From contig CAKVCK010000005.1 of NCBI GenBank assembly GCA_934725575.1, positions 1-64,000 of the forward strand: a DNA stretch of 64,000 nucleotides. The letters are read 5' to 3'. The translations under genes and the position numbers were made by a program. Shown one piece after another: positions 6,498 to 15,157 of the stretch (position 1 is its first letter; every line of letters begins with the position of its first letter). The notes under the pieces are model-generated. The model saw nothing but the letters and a program-made list of their open reading frames with translations. It was not told where the DNA came from and did not search any database. The DNA is from an uncultured Bacteroidales bacterium (lineage in GTDB: Bacteria > Bacteroidota > Bacteroidia > Bacteroidales > UBA932).

Positions 6498-9197
6498 ATG
6501 GCAAAGAGCAAAATAGACTTTATACTACTTCTCCTTGCGACTCTCTGCTGTTCAATGGCTCACGCACAAAAGCAAGTTTCTGCAGAACTGAGAGATTCCA
6601 CTGAGAGCGGAAGCGACATCATAAAGATAGTTGGAAATCACTCCAGCAAAGGAGTGGTCAATAACGCCCTTGACATATTGAGCGGTCAGGCAGCTGGTGT
6701 CAACGTGACATCCAACGGTCTGGACCGGATGGCTATGCTCAATAGCGTGCGGGTGCGTGGTACGACATCCATTATCGGTGGCAATGATCCCTTGGTGCTA
6801 ATTGACGGGGTCACTTCTGACGTGCTCACCCTTTCAACCATCTACCCTGCAGACATCGAGAGTTTCCGGATATTGAAGAATGCCACGGAGACAGCAATGT
6901 ACGGTTCACGTGGAGCATCAGGTGTGATTGAAGTCAAAACGAAAAAAGGAACCGGACGTGGTTTTCAGATATCCTATGAAGGGAATGTAGGTTTCGAGCG
7001 GATGTACAAACATCTGGAAATGCTCAATTCCACAGAATATGTTGCCACAGCAAAGGCTTTGGGCGTCTATTGCAATAACGGAGGGTTCAACACGGACACT
7101 TATAAGGTCATTACCCGCACAGGACTTGTGAATAATCACTATCTCGCATTCAGCGGGGGCACGTCTCAGTCAAACTATCGTGCCTCATTCGGCTTGATGG
7201 ACCACAACACAATCATCAAGAAGATGGACTATGGCGTTTTTGTCGCAAAAGTTGACGTGACCCAGAAAGCCTTCAACAATAGACTTACTGGAGAGTTCGG
7301 AGTATTCGGATCGTCGTTCAAGAACCATGATATCTTTGACACGCAGATGCTGTTCTATTCCGCAGCATGCCAGAATCCAACTTTCCCTGCCGGAACTGAC
7401 GAACATGGGAACTGGCTAAAAAACGAATCTGCAACGCACATCAACCCGCCAGGAATAGTGCTTGAAGAGAAAAACGACTCCAAGGATTTGAACTTTGATG
7501 CCCATATCAAGCTGAGCTACGATATCAATACTGACTGGCGGGTCTCCGCCTTCGGTTCCTACCTCTATGGTTCTACCGAGAACGGGCAATTCTGCCCGAC
7601 ATGGGTATGGGCGCAAGGCAACGTGTACCGTGGCGAGTTCAAGAAAGAGGAGTGGCTCGGCAATGTATCTCTGGATTTCATTAAGCAGTTCGGCTCACAT
7701 AAGGTCTCTGCCGGTGTAAGCGGCGAATACCGCAAGCTGAGAAAGACGGCTTTCTGGGTATATGCCAAGGGCATACCCACAAATAACTTTCATTACGACA
7801 ATCTGGGCGCGGCTGCTGTCAGACCATATGGTGGAACGGAAAGCACTTATGAAGACCAGTCTCTGGCTTCGTTAATGGGGAGCATCACATATAGTCTGCT
7901 TGACAGATACACTTTGGCGTTGAATGCGCGTGGTGACGGATCGTCAATGGTAGGCGCCAGCAACACATGGGGATTCTTCCCTTCCATATCATTTACATGG
8001 GATTTGAAAAAGGAAAGGTTCCTCATCAATGTAAAGCCGCTGTCCATGCTCAAACTCCGTGCTGGCGCAGGACAGGCAGGCAACCTTGGAGGCATCTCTG
8101 CATATACCACCATGAACACCGTAAGGCAGACCGGCATTGTCCCTATCAAATGTTCGCCGACAGTAACACTTGGCATGGTGAGAAACAACAATCCCGATTT
8201 AAAGTGGGAAACAAAGACTACATTCAACATAGGTGCGGACATGGGGCTCTTTGCCAACGGTCTTATACTTACGGCGGAGTATTACTTTTCCAAGACTACC
8301 GACATGCTCTATGCCTACGAAGTCCCGGTTCCGCCGTTTGCATACAACACATTGCTCGCAAATATCGGCTCGATGTCAAACCGCGGATTGGAATTGGGCC
8401 TGTCCGGACAGCCGATAAGAAAGAATGACATGGAACTCAACGTTAATATGAACCTGTCGTTTCAAAGCAACAGGCTAATCTCGCTGAGTGGAAATTACAA
8501 AGGAATGAACATGTCCGCGGCGAATGTCACCGCCATCGGGGCCTTGGACGGAGCGGGACAGAACGGCGGCGACAACAATGTGGTTTACCAGATAGTCGGA
8601 CAGCCACTTGGCGTTTTCTATCTGCCACATTGCAAGGAACTCGTAAAAAATGAGAACGGCAGTTATTTCTACGACATAGAGGATCTGGATCATAACGGCA
8701 AGGTCGATATAAGCGACGGCGGCGACCGGTACGTCGCAGGACAAGCCACACCAAAGGTAATCCTCGGCTCAAACATCAGTTTCAGATACAAGAATTTCTA
8801 TGTCTCCATACAGATGAATGGAGCATTCGGGCACAAGATCTTCAATGGAACGGGATTATCATTTACAAGTATGGCTTGCTTCCCGGACTACAATGTGCTT
8901 AAGGATGCCCCTCAGAAGAACATCGTAGATCAGAGAGTCTCCGACTATTGGCTTGAAAAAGGTGACTATCTGAACTTTGAGCATTTGACATTAGGATATA
9001 ACGTGCCCTTGAAAAGCAAGACGTTACGTTCATTGCGCATATCTGGCAACGTAAGCAACCTTGGAACAATTACGGGCTACAGAGGTTTGACGCCAATGAT
9101 AAACAGCTACGTGGTGAACAGTACTATGGGTATTGATGACAAACGTAACTATCCTTTGTTCCGCACATATTCGTTGGGGTTGAGCATACAGTTTTAA
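6498..9197 (+). CDS. SusC/RagA-family TonB-dependent outer-membrane transporter
   Basis: The 899-residue protein begins with a signal peptide ending in AHA-QKQ. A TonB plug domain follows almost immediately, with DILSGQAAGVNV, VRVRGTTSI, PLVLIDGV and the plug end YGSRGASGVIEVKTKKG. A 22-strand barrel follows and ends in the expected terminal Phe (GLSIQF). The carboxypeptidase-like regulatory domain of about 80 residues that usually precedes the plug in SusC proteins is absent, so this is a short form. With the SusD-like lipoprotein 12 bases downstream it should import a glycan or peptide across the outer membrane. No hydrolase or sensor is attached, so the substrate cannot be inferred. Confidence 0.9.
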   Translation: MAKSKIDFILLLLATLCCSMAHAQKQVSAELRDSTESGSDIIKIVGNHSSKGVVNNALDILSGQAAGVNVTSNGLDRMAMLNSVRVRGTTSIIGGNDPLVLIDGVTSDVLTLSTIYPADIESFRILKNATETAMYGSRGASGVIEVKTKKGTGRGFQISYEGNVGFERMYKHLEMLNSTEYVATAKALGVYCNNGGFNTDTYKVITRTGLVNNHYLAFSGGTSQSNYRASFGLMDHNTIIKKMDYGVFVAKVDVTQKAFNNRLTGEFGVFGSSFKNHDIFDTQMLFYSAACQNPTFPAGTDEHGNWLKNESATHINPPGIVLEEKNDSKDLNFDAHIKLSYDINTDWRVSAFGSYLYGSTENGQFCPTWVWAQGNVYRGEFKKEEWLGNVSLDFIKQFGSHKVSAGVSGEYRKLRKTAFWVYAKGIPTNNFHYDNLGAAAVRPYGGTESTYEDQSLASLMGSITYSLLDRYTLALNARGDGSSMVGASNTWGFFPSISFTWDLKKERFLINVKPLSMLKLRAGAGQAGNLGGISAYTTMNTVRQTGIVPIKCSPTVTLGMVRNNNPDLKWETKTTFNIGADMGLFANGLILTAEYYFSKTTDMLYAYEVPVPPFAYNTLLANIGSMSNRGLELGLSGQPIRKNDMELNVNMNLSFQSNRLISLSGNYKGMNMSAANVTAIGALDGAGQNGGDNNVVYQIVGQPLGVFYLPHCKELVKNENGSYFYDIEDLDHNGKVDISDGGDRYVAGQATPKVILGSNISFRYKNFYVSIQMNGAFGHKIFNGTGLSFTSMACFPDYNVLKDAPQKNIVDQRVSDYWLEKGDYLNFEHLTLGYNVPLKSKTLRSLRISGNVSNLGTITGYRGLTPMINSYVVNSTMGIDDKRNYPLFRTYSLGLSIQF

Positions 9198-9209
9198 TAC
9201 GGAAAAAGC

Positions 9210-10829
9210 ATGAGGAAGATTATTGAATACATTTTGGCGGTACCGTTGATGCTTTGCTTCTGCAGCTGTCTGGATGAACATCCAAAAGACCAGCTAGACC
9301 AAGAGGAAATATACAACAACGCAGATAATATATACAAAAATGCAGTAGCTTCCCTGTACAACTACATTGGGAGCAATCAGGAGTCCGAAGGACTTCAGGG
9401 AACCTGTAGGGGCATCTACGACTACAATACGTTGACAACAGATGAGGCAATGATTCCGATCCGTGGAGGAGACTGGTACGATGGCGGCCTGTGGGAAAAC
9501 ATGTATCAGCACAACTGGAACGCCAATGATATCAGTTTATATAATGTATGGAAATACCTCTTCAAGGTAATAGTTATATCCAACCAGTCACTTTCCGTCA
9601 TTGATGACCACAAGAGTCTGCTTTCGGCTGAACAGGCCCGTGATTTCACGGCAGAGGTAAGAGCTGTGCGGGCATTGTTCTACTACTATGCGATGGATAT
9701 GTTCGGACGTGTTCCTATCGTTACATCATACGACATGAAATTGGAGCAGGTAACGCAAAGCGAGAGACGCGAGGTCTTCGATTTTATTTTCAATGAACTG
9801 CTGGATGTCGCGCCGTTGCTTGCTGACGAACATTCCAACAAGGAGGGAGACTACTACGGACGAGTGACACAGCCTGTAGTCAACTTTTTGCTTGCAAAAC
9901 TGGCGCTTAACGCTGAAATATACACCGATAACAACTGGACAGACGGAAAGCGCTTTGATGGCAATGACATCTTCTTTAATGTGAATGGAGAGAAGATGAA
10001 CGCTTGGAGTACCTGCATTTGGTATTGCGAGCAACTTGACAAAGAAGGGTATCAGCTGGAAAGCGATTACGCCTCGAACTTCGCCGTTCACAACGAATAC
10101 TCCATGGAGAACATTTTCACCATACCATTGGACAAGAACTTATATTTGAACGAATACCACTATCTTTTCCGCTCACGCCACTACAAACATGGCGGGGCCT
10201 ATGGCGGTTCATCCGAAAATGGAACCTGCGCGACGATCTCAACCGTCAAGGCTTTCGGTTACGGCACAGACCATGTCGACAATAGATTCAAGACAAACTT
10301 CTATGCAGACACCGTTTTTGTTGACGGCAAGAAGATATATCTGGACAACGGAAAGCCATTGGTATATATGCCACTGGAATTGAAGCTGAATCTTAGTGAC
10401 AGTCCATATAAGCAGACGGCAGGTGCCCGTGCCGGCAAATATGAAGTTGACATGACCGCATATTCGGACGGCAGACAAGTTGACAACGACATAGTTCTGT
10501 TCAGATACGCCGATGCCATATTGATGAAGGCCGAGGCTAAAGTCCGTAATGGAGAAGATGGTTCAAAAGAATTGAATGCAATTAGGGACAGAGCAGGCAT
10601 GCCGCATGTAAAGGCCAATTTGAGCAACATACTTAAAGAGCGGCTGTTGGAATTGGTATGGGAAGGTTGGAGACGTCAAGATCTCATCCGCTTTGGCGAA
10701 TACACCAAAGCATACGACCAGAGGACTCCTCTGGAAAACGAGTTCACCGGGTTCACAACTGTTTTCCCGATACCACAAAAATGCCTGGATTTAAACAAAG
10801 GGTTAAAACAAAATCCAGGTTATCAATAG
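9210..10829 (+). CDS. SusD/RagB-family nutrient-binding outer-membrane lipoprotein
   Basis: The 539-residue protein starts with a lipoprotein signal (LMLCFCSC followed by LDE), placing Cys-20 at the lipid attachment point. The body has SusD hallmarks: N-terminal TPR-like helices (NADNIYKNAVASLYNYIG), the RAVRALFYYYAMDMFGRVP segment, the RYADAILMKAEA helix and the C-terminal REL-type block (LLELVWEGWRRQDLIRFGEY) ending FPIPQKCLDLNKGLKQNPGY. It is the surface partner of the preceding SusC-like receptor, co-transcribed with 12 bases between them. Confidence 0.92.
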   Translation: MRKIIEYILAVPLMLCFCSCLDEHPKDQLDQEEIYNNADNIYKNAVASLYNYIGSNQESEGLQGTCRGIYDYNTLTTDEAMIPIRGGDWYDGGLWENMYQHNWNANDISLYNVWKYLFKVIVISNQSLSVIDDHKSLLSAEQARDFTAEVRAVRALFYYYAMDMFGRVPIVTSYDMKLEQVTQSERREVFDFIFNELLDVAPLLADEHSNKEGDYYGRVTQPVVNFLLAKLALNAEIYTDNNWTDGKRFDGNDIFFNVNGEKMNAWSTCIWYCEQLDKEGYQLESDYASNFAVHNEYSMENIFTIPLDKNLYLNEYHYLFRSRHYKHGGAYGGSSENGTCATISTVKAFGYGTDHVDNRFKTNFYADTVFVDGKKIYLDNGKPLVYMPLELKLNLSDSPYKQTAGARAGKYEVDMTAYSDGRQVDNDIVLFRYADAILMKAEAKVRNGEDGSKELNAIRDRAGMPHVKANLSNILKERLLELVWEGWRRQDLIRFGEYTKAYDQRTPLENEFTGFTTVFPIPQKCLDLNKGLKQNPGYQ

Positions 10830-11135
10830 AGTCCTGGACTTCAGATGAAAAATGATGATGTCGGGCCTGGGCAAATTTAATATATTACGAAAAAAGATAT
10901 TCTCAATAAATGAAAAAATCATACATTTGCCACTCATTAACAAAATGATATGATGAAGAACCTTATGCACTACTACACTCCGACAGATTGAGGAGAAAGG
11001 CTACGCCCGCCTTTTCATCAGTGATCATAGAAAAATATTCAAGATAGGCGTGAACTTCTCTACCTCAACCCGACGCATCGATGGTTGGAAAGTCACAAAA
11101 TAACCGTTTTTCCATCAGAGATGTAAAAACCTGAA

Positions 11136-11235
11136 TCAAAAGTCCTTCCAGCCACCGCCGAGAACCTTGTAGAGATTGACTACGGAAGGGTTCTCTTCAA
11201 CCAACATTCTCGACAGGCGCATTTTCTCCACATAA
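11136..11235 (-). pseudogene. C-terminal remnant of a TolC-like efflux lipoprotein
   Basis: On the minus strand 33 codons read VEKMRLSRMLVEENPSVV, then NLYKVLGGGWKDF and a TGA at 11136. The ending N-L-Y-K-x-L-G-G-G-W is the characteristic C-terminus of outer-membrane factor lipoproteins of RND efflux systems (NodT/OprM type). The upstream frame breaks near 11235, so the rest of the gene is gone. Confidence 0.6.
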
Positions 11236-11458
11236 TGCCACCGTCATACGCATTTTTACCTCCGACAGGAGCAATATCGCCTATTAATGCTCCTCTGGGC
11301 GTGTAATAGAATGTTCTTTATACTCCGATCTCAGACATTTGTCAAGATCTCCCTTTATTAATTCCAATCAGCGGTTGAATGCTGCAGTTTTAAGTAAAAA
11401 TCAAATTCATCAGAGCCTAAAAAGGCTAAGACAAAAGTAAAAATAAGGCGGAGCAATA

Positions 11459-11608
11459 TTTCTTGCAAAACGCTTTCAGCCACATCGCTATTACAACATT
11501 CTCTGGTGGTGCATCCGCTGAAAAACTATTGCTTTAAGAATCGACTTTTTCAGCCGTGGCGGGCACTCACCCACTTCTGTGGCACAGTAACGTGAAAGCA
11601 TTTTGTAA
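11459..11608. repeat. Diverged direct repeat, copy 1
   Basis: About 150 bases resemble 18809-18959 in the same orientation. The best-conserved parts are the block around CACCCACTTCTGTGGCACA, the segment GCTGAAAAACTAT and the end CATTTTGTAA. By eye roughly 70 percent of positions agree. Copy 2 is fused to an IS3 transposase remnant, so this copy is likely the trace of the same or a related element. Confidence 0.65.
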
Positions 11609-11612
11609 AAGG

Positions 11613-12101
11613 TTACCGCGCTTTGACTTTCTCATACGGTGGGAACATATGAATATCTCGCATTAATACCACCGGTGGATAATAAAGTATATCCTTTAAT
11701 GAGCTCAAATCATTCAATCTTAGATCATAACGAACCAGATAGCCATTATGTTCACTAAGATATTTCCATCCGAGATTATCCACATCTTCTTGTTTGAATA
11801 AATAAACAGATAACACCCCAGAATGTGTATATGAAAAAATGGACTCCCAACTTAGCATTCGACTAAAGATTAAGCCAGAATCCATAATGCTATCCACCAT
11901 GCAAACAGGATTTGGATTAGCTGGAAGCAATGTGTCTGGATAACTAAACCCAGAATTAAACTCATCCGCCACAAAGCAAGACAACATATAACCAGACTCG
12001 TTTTTCAAATAAATACAGTGTTCTCCTTGTTCATAAGGCAAGAATCGACACGATGGACATAATGCTACCACACAAACAAAGAATATAATCGCTTTTCTCA
12101 T
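11613..12101 (-). CDS. Small lipoprotein, YPP/IHMFPPY family
   Basis: The 162-residue protein has a signal peptide with a lipobox ending at Cys-18 (ALCPSC). The C-terminal signature is YDLRLNDL..., YYPP and M-x-x-IHMFPPYEK. The same ending occurs in the lipoprotein at 14469-14945 and, weaker, at 13814-14308, so these are paralogues. The function is unknown. It is the last gene of the minus-strand cluster and starts 19 bases after the preceding barrel protein. Confidence 0.7.
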   Translation of the reverse strand: MRKAIIFFVCVVALCPSCRFLPYEQGEHCIYLKNESGYMLSCFVADEFNSGFSYPDTLLPANPNPVCMVDSIMDSGLIFSRMLSWESIFSYTHSGVLSVYLFKQEDVDNLGWKYLSEHNGYLVRYDLRLNDLSSLKDILYYPPVVLMRDIHMFPPYEKVKAR

Positions 12102-12120
12102 ACACTTCTCAACAATATTC

Positions 12121-12753
12121 TCAGAAATAGTACCTTAACCCAACGGACGGCTGGATGGCGAGGTTGTAGGTCAGCACATCGGTCTTTACGTCATAATCGT
12201 TCTGGCCGACCTTCTTGATGTTGGTGAAGGAATAGCCCAGAGTCAGGAAGCTGACGTAGAAGGCGAAATGGGGAGTCGGGCGGAACTCGAACGCGCCTGG
12301 AGCCAATTCCACACCGTAGCCAACGACATTCTTGCTTACGTAGATGTCCCTGGTTTCGACCTTTACGCTCCCGACGGTTCCGAACATTGCAACCCCAGGC
12401 GTGAAATAGAAGCCATCCCTGATTTTCAGGTAATATGTCAGGTCGGGACCTACCAGAACCAGATTGGTGTTCTGACGAAGCCACCCATCACTGCTTTCAT
12501 CATACGGATTGGACTCCAAAGCATATTGCACAGAGGCTCCGAGCCTCCAGTTGTCAGCGAAAAACCAGCCGAACTCGCCCCCGGCGCTGAAAGAGGTTGA
12601 TGCCGGCGTTCCACTCTCCGCTGATCTGACACTTGAATATCCCCCAGAAACCCCGATTATACCTCCGATCGAGACCTCACCTTTCTTCTGTGCCGAAACG
12701 GAGCCGCAAGTGATAATGGCAAGAGAGGCACAAACTGTCAATAACTTATTCAT
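12121..12753 (-). CDS. Outer-membrane beta-barrel protein (porin-like)
   Basis: The 210-residue protein has a signal peptide cut after SVSA (before QKKGEVSIGG) and alternating glycine-rich strands such as IGGIIGVSGGYSS, GGEFGWFFADNWRLGASVQYAL and NLVLVGPDLTYYL. It ends SVGLRYYF, the terminal aromatic signal for outer-membrane assembly. This fits a small eight-stranded barrel of the OmpA-transmembrane or porin-like type. The length is typical. No ligand can be inferred. It lies 58 bases downstream of a second barrel gene on the same strand. Confidence 0.75.
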   Translation of the reverse strand: MNKLLTVCASLAIITCGSVSAQKKGEVSIGGIIGVSGGYSSVRSAESGTPASTSFSAGGEFGWFFADNWRLGASVQYALESNPYDESSDGWLRQNTNLVLVGPDLTYYLKIRDGFYFTPGVAMFGTVGSVKVETRDIYVSKNVVGYGVELAPGAFEFRPTPHFAFYVSFLTLGYSFTNIKKVGQNDYDVKTDVLTYNLAIQPSVGLRYYF

Positions 12754-12811
12754 AGTATTGAATATTAATATATTCCTTTAAAAGCTCGATGCCTACGAGG
12801 CGGCTTGCAGG

Positions 12812-13537
12812 CTACAGATTCAACTTCAGTGTGAATGAAAGATCGATATGAGAAATATTCTCCTGTTTGTCCTTGTCCAGAGTTGTTTTAGAAGTCTTCA
12901 CACCGTTCTGTTCCAATGTCAATGTGGTAAGCGTTCCTTCTATCGAAGACAGGTTGACACCTATTGACCACATCTTGTTCAAGGCATAATCATAGCCGAT
13001 GTTGTACAACAAGCCCAGTGTGCCTCCTGTCAGTTTCATCTTTTCTATAACCATTCCTTTGTCACGATAGTTTATGTAACCGACACCGATATCCGCCGTG
13101 AGGGTATGCAAGCCGTTTCTGCTGGAAAACCTTGTGCAGAACATCGGGCCGATGAATGATATCTGTATGTTGTCTTTCAATTTACCAGTGACAGTGGTGC
13201 CGTTTTCGTCAGTGCCAGTCACCGTCGCGCCATTGCTGGCCGAGAATGCCTTGTAGCGAAGACCAACTCCCATAAACTCCTTGAAGAACCAAGTCGCATC
13301 GGCTCCATACACGAATCCTCTTCTAAGTTTCTTCGTGTAGGATTTGAAGTCATCCGGCACGTCATTGCTGATCTTGCCGAGTCTGAAGCCACTTCCTCCC
13401 TCAAGGCCGAATCTGAATTTTGAATATTCCCGTATAGGTTCCTGCTCCTGTACTTGTTCCCGTTCCTGTTCCTGAGCGGAGATGATGCCGCCTGACACAA
13501 ACGCCAAAGCAGCGATGAAAGTGATGATTCTTTTCAT
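12812..13537 (-). CDS. Outer-membrane beta-barrel protein with Gln/Glu-rich N-terminal linker
   Basis: The 241-residue protein has a signal peptide (ALAFVSGGIISA), a short EQ-rich repeat of EQEREQ type immediately after it, and then barrel strands (FRFGLEGGSGFRLG, GADATWFFKEFMGVGLRYKAF, ISFIGPMFCTRF, LTADIGVGYINY). It ends in SFTLKLNL. The EQ repeat is low-complexity and may vary in length between strains. The gene is tandem with the 210-residue barrel but not closely similar to it. Confidence 0.7.
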   Translation of the reverse strand: MKRIITFIAALAFVSGGIISAQEQEREQVQEQEPIREYSKFRFGLEGGSGFRLGKISNDVPDDFKSYTKKLRRGFVYGADATWFFKEFMGVGLRYKAFSASNGATVTGTDENGTTVTGKLKDNIQISFIGPMFCTRFSSRNGLHTLTADIGVGYINYRDKGMVIEKMKLTGGTLGLLYNIGYDYALNKMWSIGVNLSSIEGTLTTLTLEQNGVKTSKTTLDKDKQENISHIDLSFTLKLNL

Positions 13538-13646
13538 TGTAATATGATTAATGATTCTATAGGCAATCTTTCAACAATGCATTAATGGTTTGCGATTTTC
13601 TAAATCGCGAATGTCCGTTTTCTTGCATTAAAGGTAAACAAAAAAC

Positions 13647-13778
13647 TCAAAATAAACTGAATCTTGAGGTTCGGTCCCCGGCCGAATAATAAGAATACTC
13701 TATGGCTGTCTGACCATTAACTGACAGACACATAAAGGATAGAAACAAAAAGGCTACTACTATAATTCTTCTATACAT
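13647..13778 (-). CDS. 43-residue secreted peptide, possibly truncated YD-repeat-like protein
   Basis: This short open frame begins MYRRIIVVAFLFLSFMCLSV, a convincing signal peptide, with the cut before QTAIEY. The mature part has only about 20 residues and contains IEYSYYSAGDRTSRF. That resembles the Y-D-x-x-G-N-R repeat at the start of a type of small secreted Bacteroidales protein I have seen (TQIEYKYDAAGNRI-like). Those are longer, so this is probably a truncated copy, although it could be a genuine small secreted peptide. Confidence 0.4.
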   Translation of the reverse strand: MYRRIIVVAFLFLSFMCLSVNGQTAIEYSYYSAGDRTSRFSLF

Positions 13779-13813
13779 AATCTCAAAATTGATACAATCT
13801 CTTATTTTCAATA

Positions 13814-14308
13814 TCATTTTCTATTATATCTAGGGCACATTTTGATATCTTTCATTCGTTCATCCGGGGGATAACTTATTTCCAATTGATTCTTGTCATT
13901 CAGTAAATTACGCATATCTTTTGTGGTCAAATCATAACGATAATAATATTCATCAACCTCCAAAACCTTCTCGGAATCATTTCTGTTATAGACAAAGACT
14001 CTAACGGTATCATACGGGGACATCTCTTCCAGAGTAGTATAATTACTATATAGTTGAGATTCATCATATGGAAAAACCGTACAACGCGCAAAAAGAGGTC
14101 TAGCCGAAGTGACTGTTGTGTCATCAATATCAATGTCAAACATATCTCCACAAATAAATGGATAATAGCTCATTGGTTTGATTGGGAAAAGAAACTCAAC
14201 TTCATCGGCAGAATTATTGACAAAATTATACCAAACACCATCTTTACGGACACAGGATTGAATAACAACCGCAAGGGCGACCGCCACTATGAACAACATT
14301 TTTCTCAT
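13814..14308 (-). CDS. Small lipoprotein, YPP family paralogue
   Basis: The start at 14308 (MRKMLFIVAVALAV) gives a standard lipoprotein signal with lipobox VIQSC. An upstream ATG at 14335 would add nine unlikely residues. The 164-residue protein ends with YYYRYDLTTKDMRNL..., ISYPPDERMKDIKM and CPRY, the degenerate form of the C-terminal signature shared with the lipoproteins at 11613 and 14469. The function is unknown and the location is probably the outer membrane or periplasm. Confidence 0.65.
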   Translation of the reverse strand: MRKMLFIVAVALAVVIQSCVRKDGVWYNFVNNSADEVEFLFPIKPMSYYPFICGDMFDIDIDDTTVTSARPLFARCTVFPYDESQLYSNYTTLEEMSPYDTVRVFVYNRNDSEKVLEVDEYYYRYDLTTKDMRNLLNDKNQLEISYPPDERMKDIKMCPRYNRK

Positions 14309-14468
14309 AACTTTAGCTATCTCACAATCAAACAATTAAAAAAAGGTAAGAACACTGTTGCCCCTTTCCCCTATGCCAAATCATATTCTCTAATCCGATG
14401 AGCGGCAACTTCCCCACACCAAACATAATAGTTATTCTCCTAATACACTCGTTATATACACAAACATC

Positions 14469-14945
14469 CTATCGCATTTTGACTTTTTCATACGGTGGAA
14501 ACATATGAATCTCTGACATCTCCTCCGTTGGCGGGTAAAATATTCGACAGTTTAAACGAGCCAGATCCTCTTTTGAAAAATCATAACGCTGCAAAACCAT
14601 ATAGTTTCGTCCAACTTCCTCCCACGTATTGTTTTCAACAACTTTTGAATCAAAAATAAAGAAAGACACCGTATCACAGTTCCATTTTCGGAACAAGCCA
14701 TCAATATCTCCTATTCCATAATCAATACGCCCGTATTTTTGTCCATCCTGGTATTTATTGAGACGCAAAAGCACCAACTCTTCAGCAGTAAAGCTAATGG
14801 TAGTGTCTTTCTTACAAGGGATTCCTTTCTCCGGCACATAGCAATATACCGCATCACATTCTCCTCGTAAGTAATAATCAAACACAACAAACTTGTCACA
14901 ACCAAGCAATATTGCACAGCCTAATAATAAAATTAACTTTCTCAC
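14469..14945 (-). CDS. Small lipoprotein, YPP/IHMFPPY family
   Basis: The last 158 codons form a proper lipoprotein if translation begins at the GTG at 14945 (VRKLILLLGCAILLGC, lipobox Cys near residue 16). The frame is open upstream to 15083, but those residues are not signal-like. The C-terminus reads YDFSKEDLARL, FYPPTEEMSE and IHMFPPYEKVKMR, nearly identical at its end to the lipoprotein at 11613-12101. The two are clear paralogues within one cluster. The function is unknown. Confidence 0.65.
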   Translation of the reverse strand: MRKLILLLGCAILLGCDKFVVFDYYLRGECDAVYCYVPEKGIPCKKDTTISFTAEELVLLRLNKYQDGQKYGRIDYGIGDIDGLFRKWNCDTVSFFIFDSKVVENNTWEEVGRNYMVLQRYDFSKEDLARLNCRIFYPPTEEMSEIHMFPPYEKVKMR

Positions 14946-15157
14946 AATTAAATTCGTTTGGACAAATGTATATAAAAGATCCTCTAAAAACTCAAAAGAG
15001 GGCATTTTGGGCGTTACAGATTTCCGCAGATTCGGGGTATCGAGAACTCTATTTTTCAACGTTTTACAAATAGATGGAAGCAATCGTCAAAAACGCCCCA
15101 TCTATAAGTCGCTGATTATCAATACCCCCCCCTAAAACAATTCAACCTGTAACGAAA

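Larger units (their letters stand above)
10830..11612. other. Gene-poor stretch of decayed sequence
   Basis: No intact gene is visible in about 780 bases. A TACATTTG -7-like box lies at 10922-10929. A 12-codon frame follows, and then an open stretch of about 40 codons (10979-11103, plus strand) ending TRRIDGWKVTK, which faintly resembles the N-terminal arm domain of Bacteroides integrases. An efflux-protein tail is on the minus strand (11136-11235), and a repeat shared with 18809-18959 closes the stretch. It looks like overlapping insertion and deletion debris. Confidence 0.5.
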
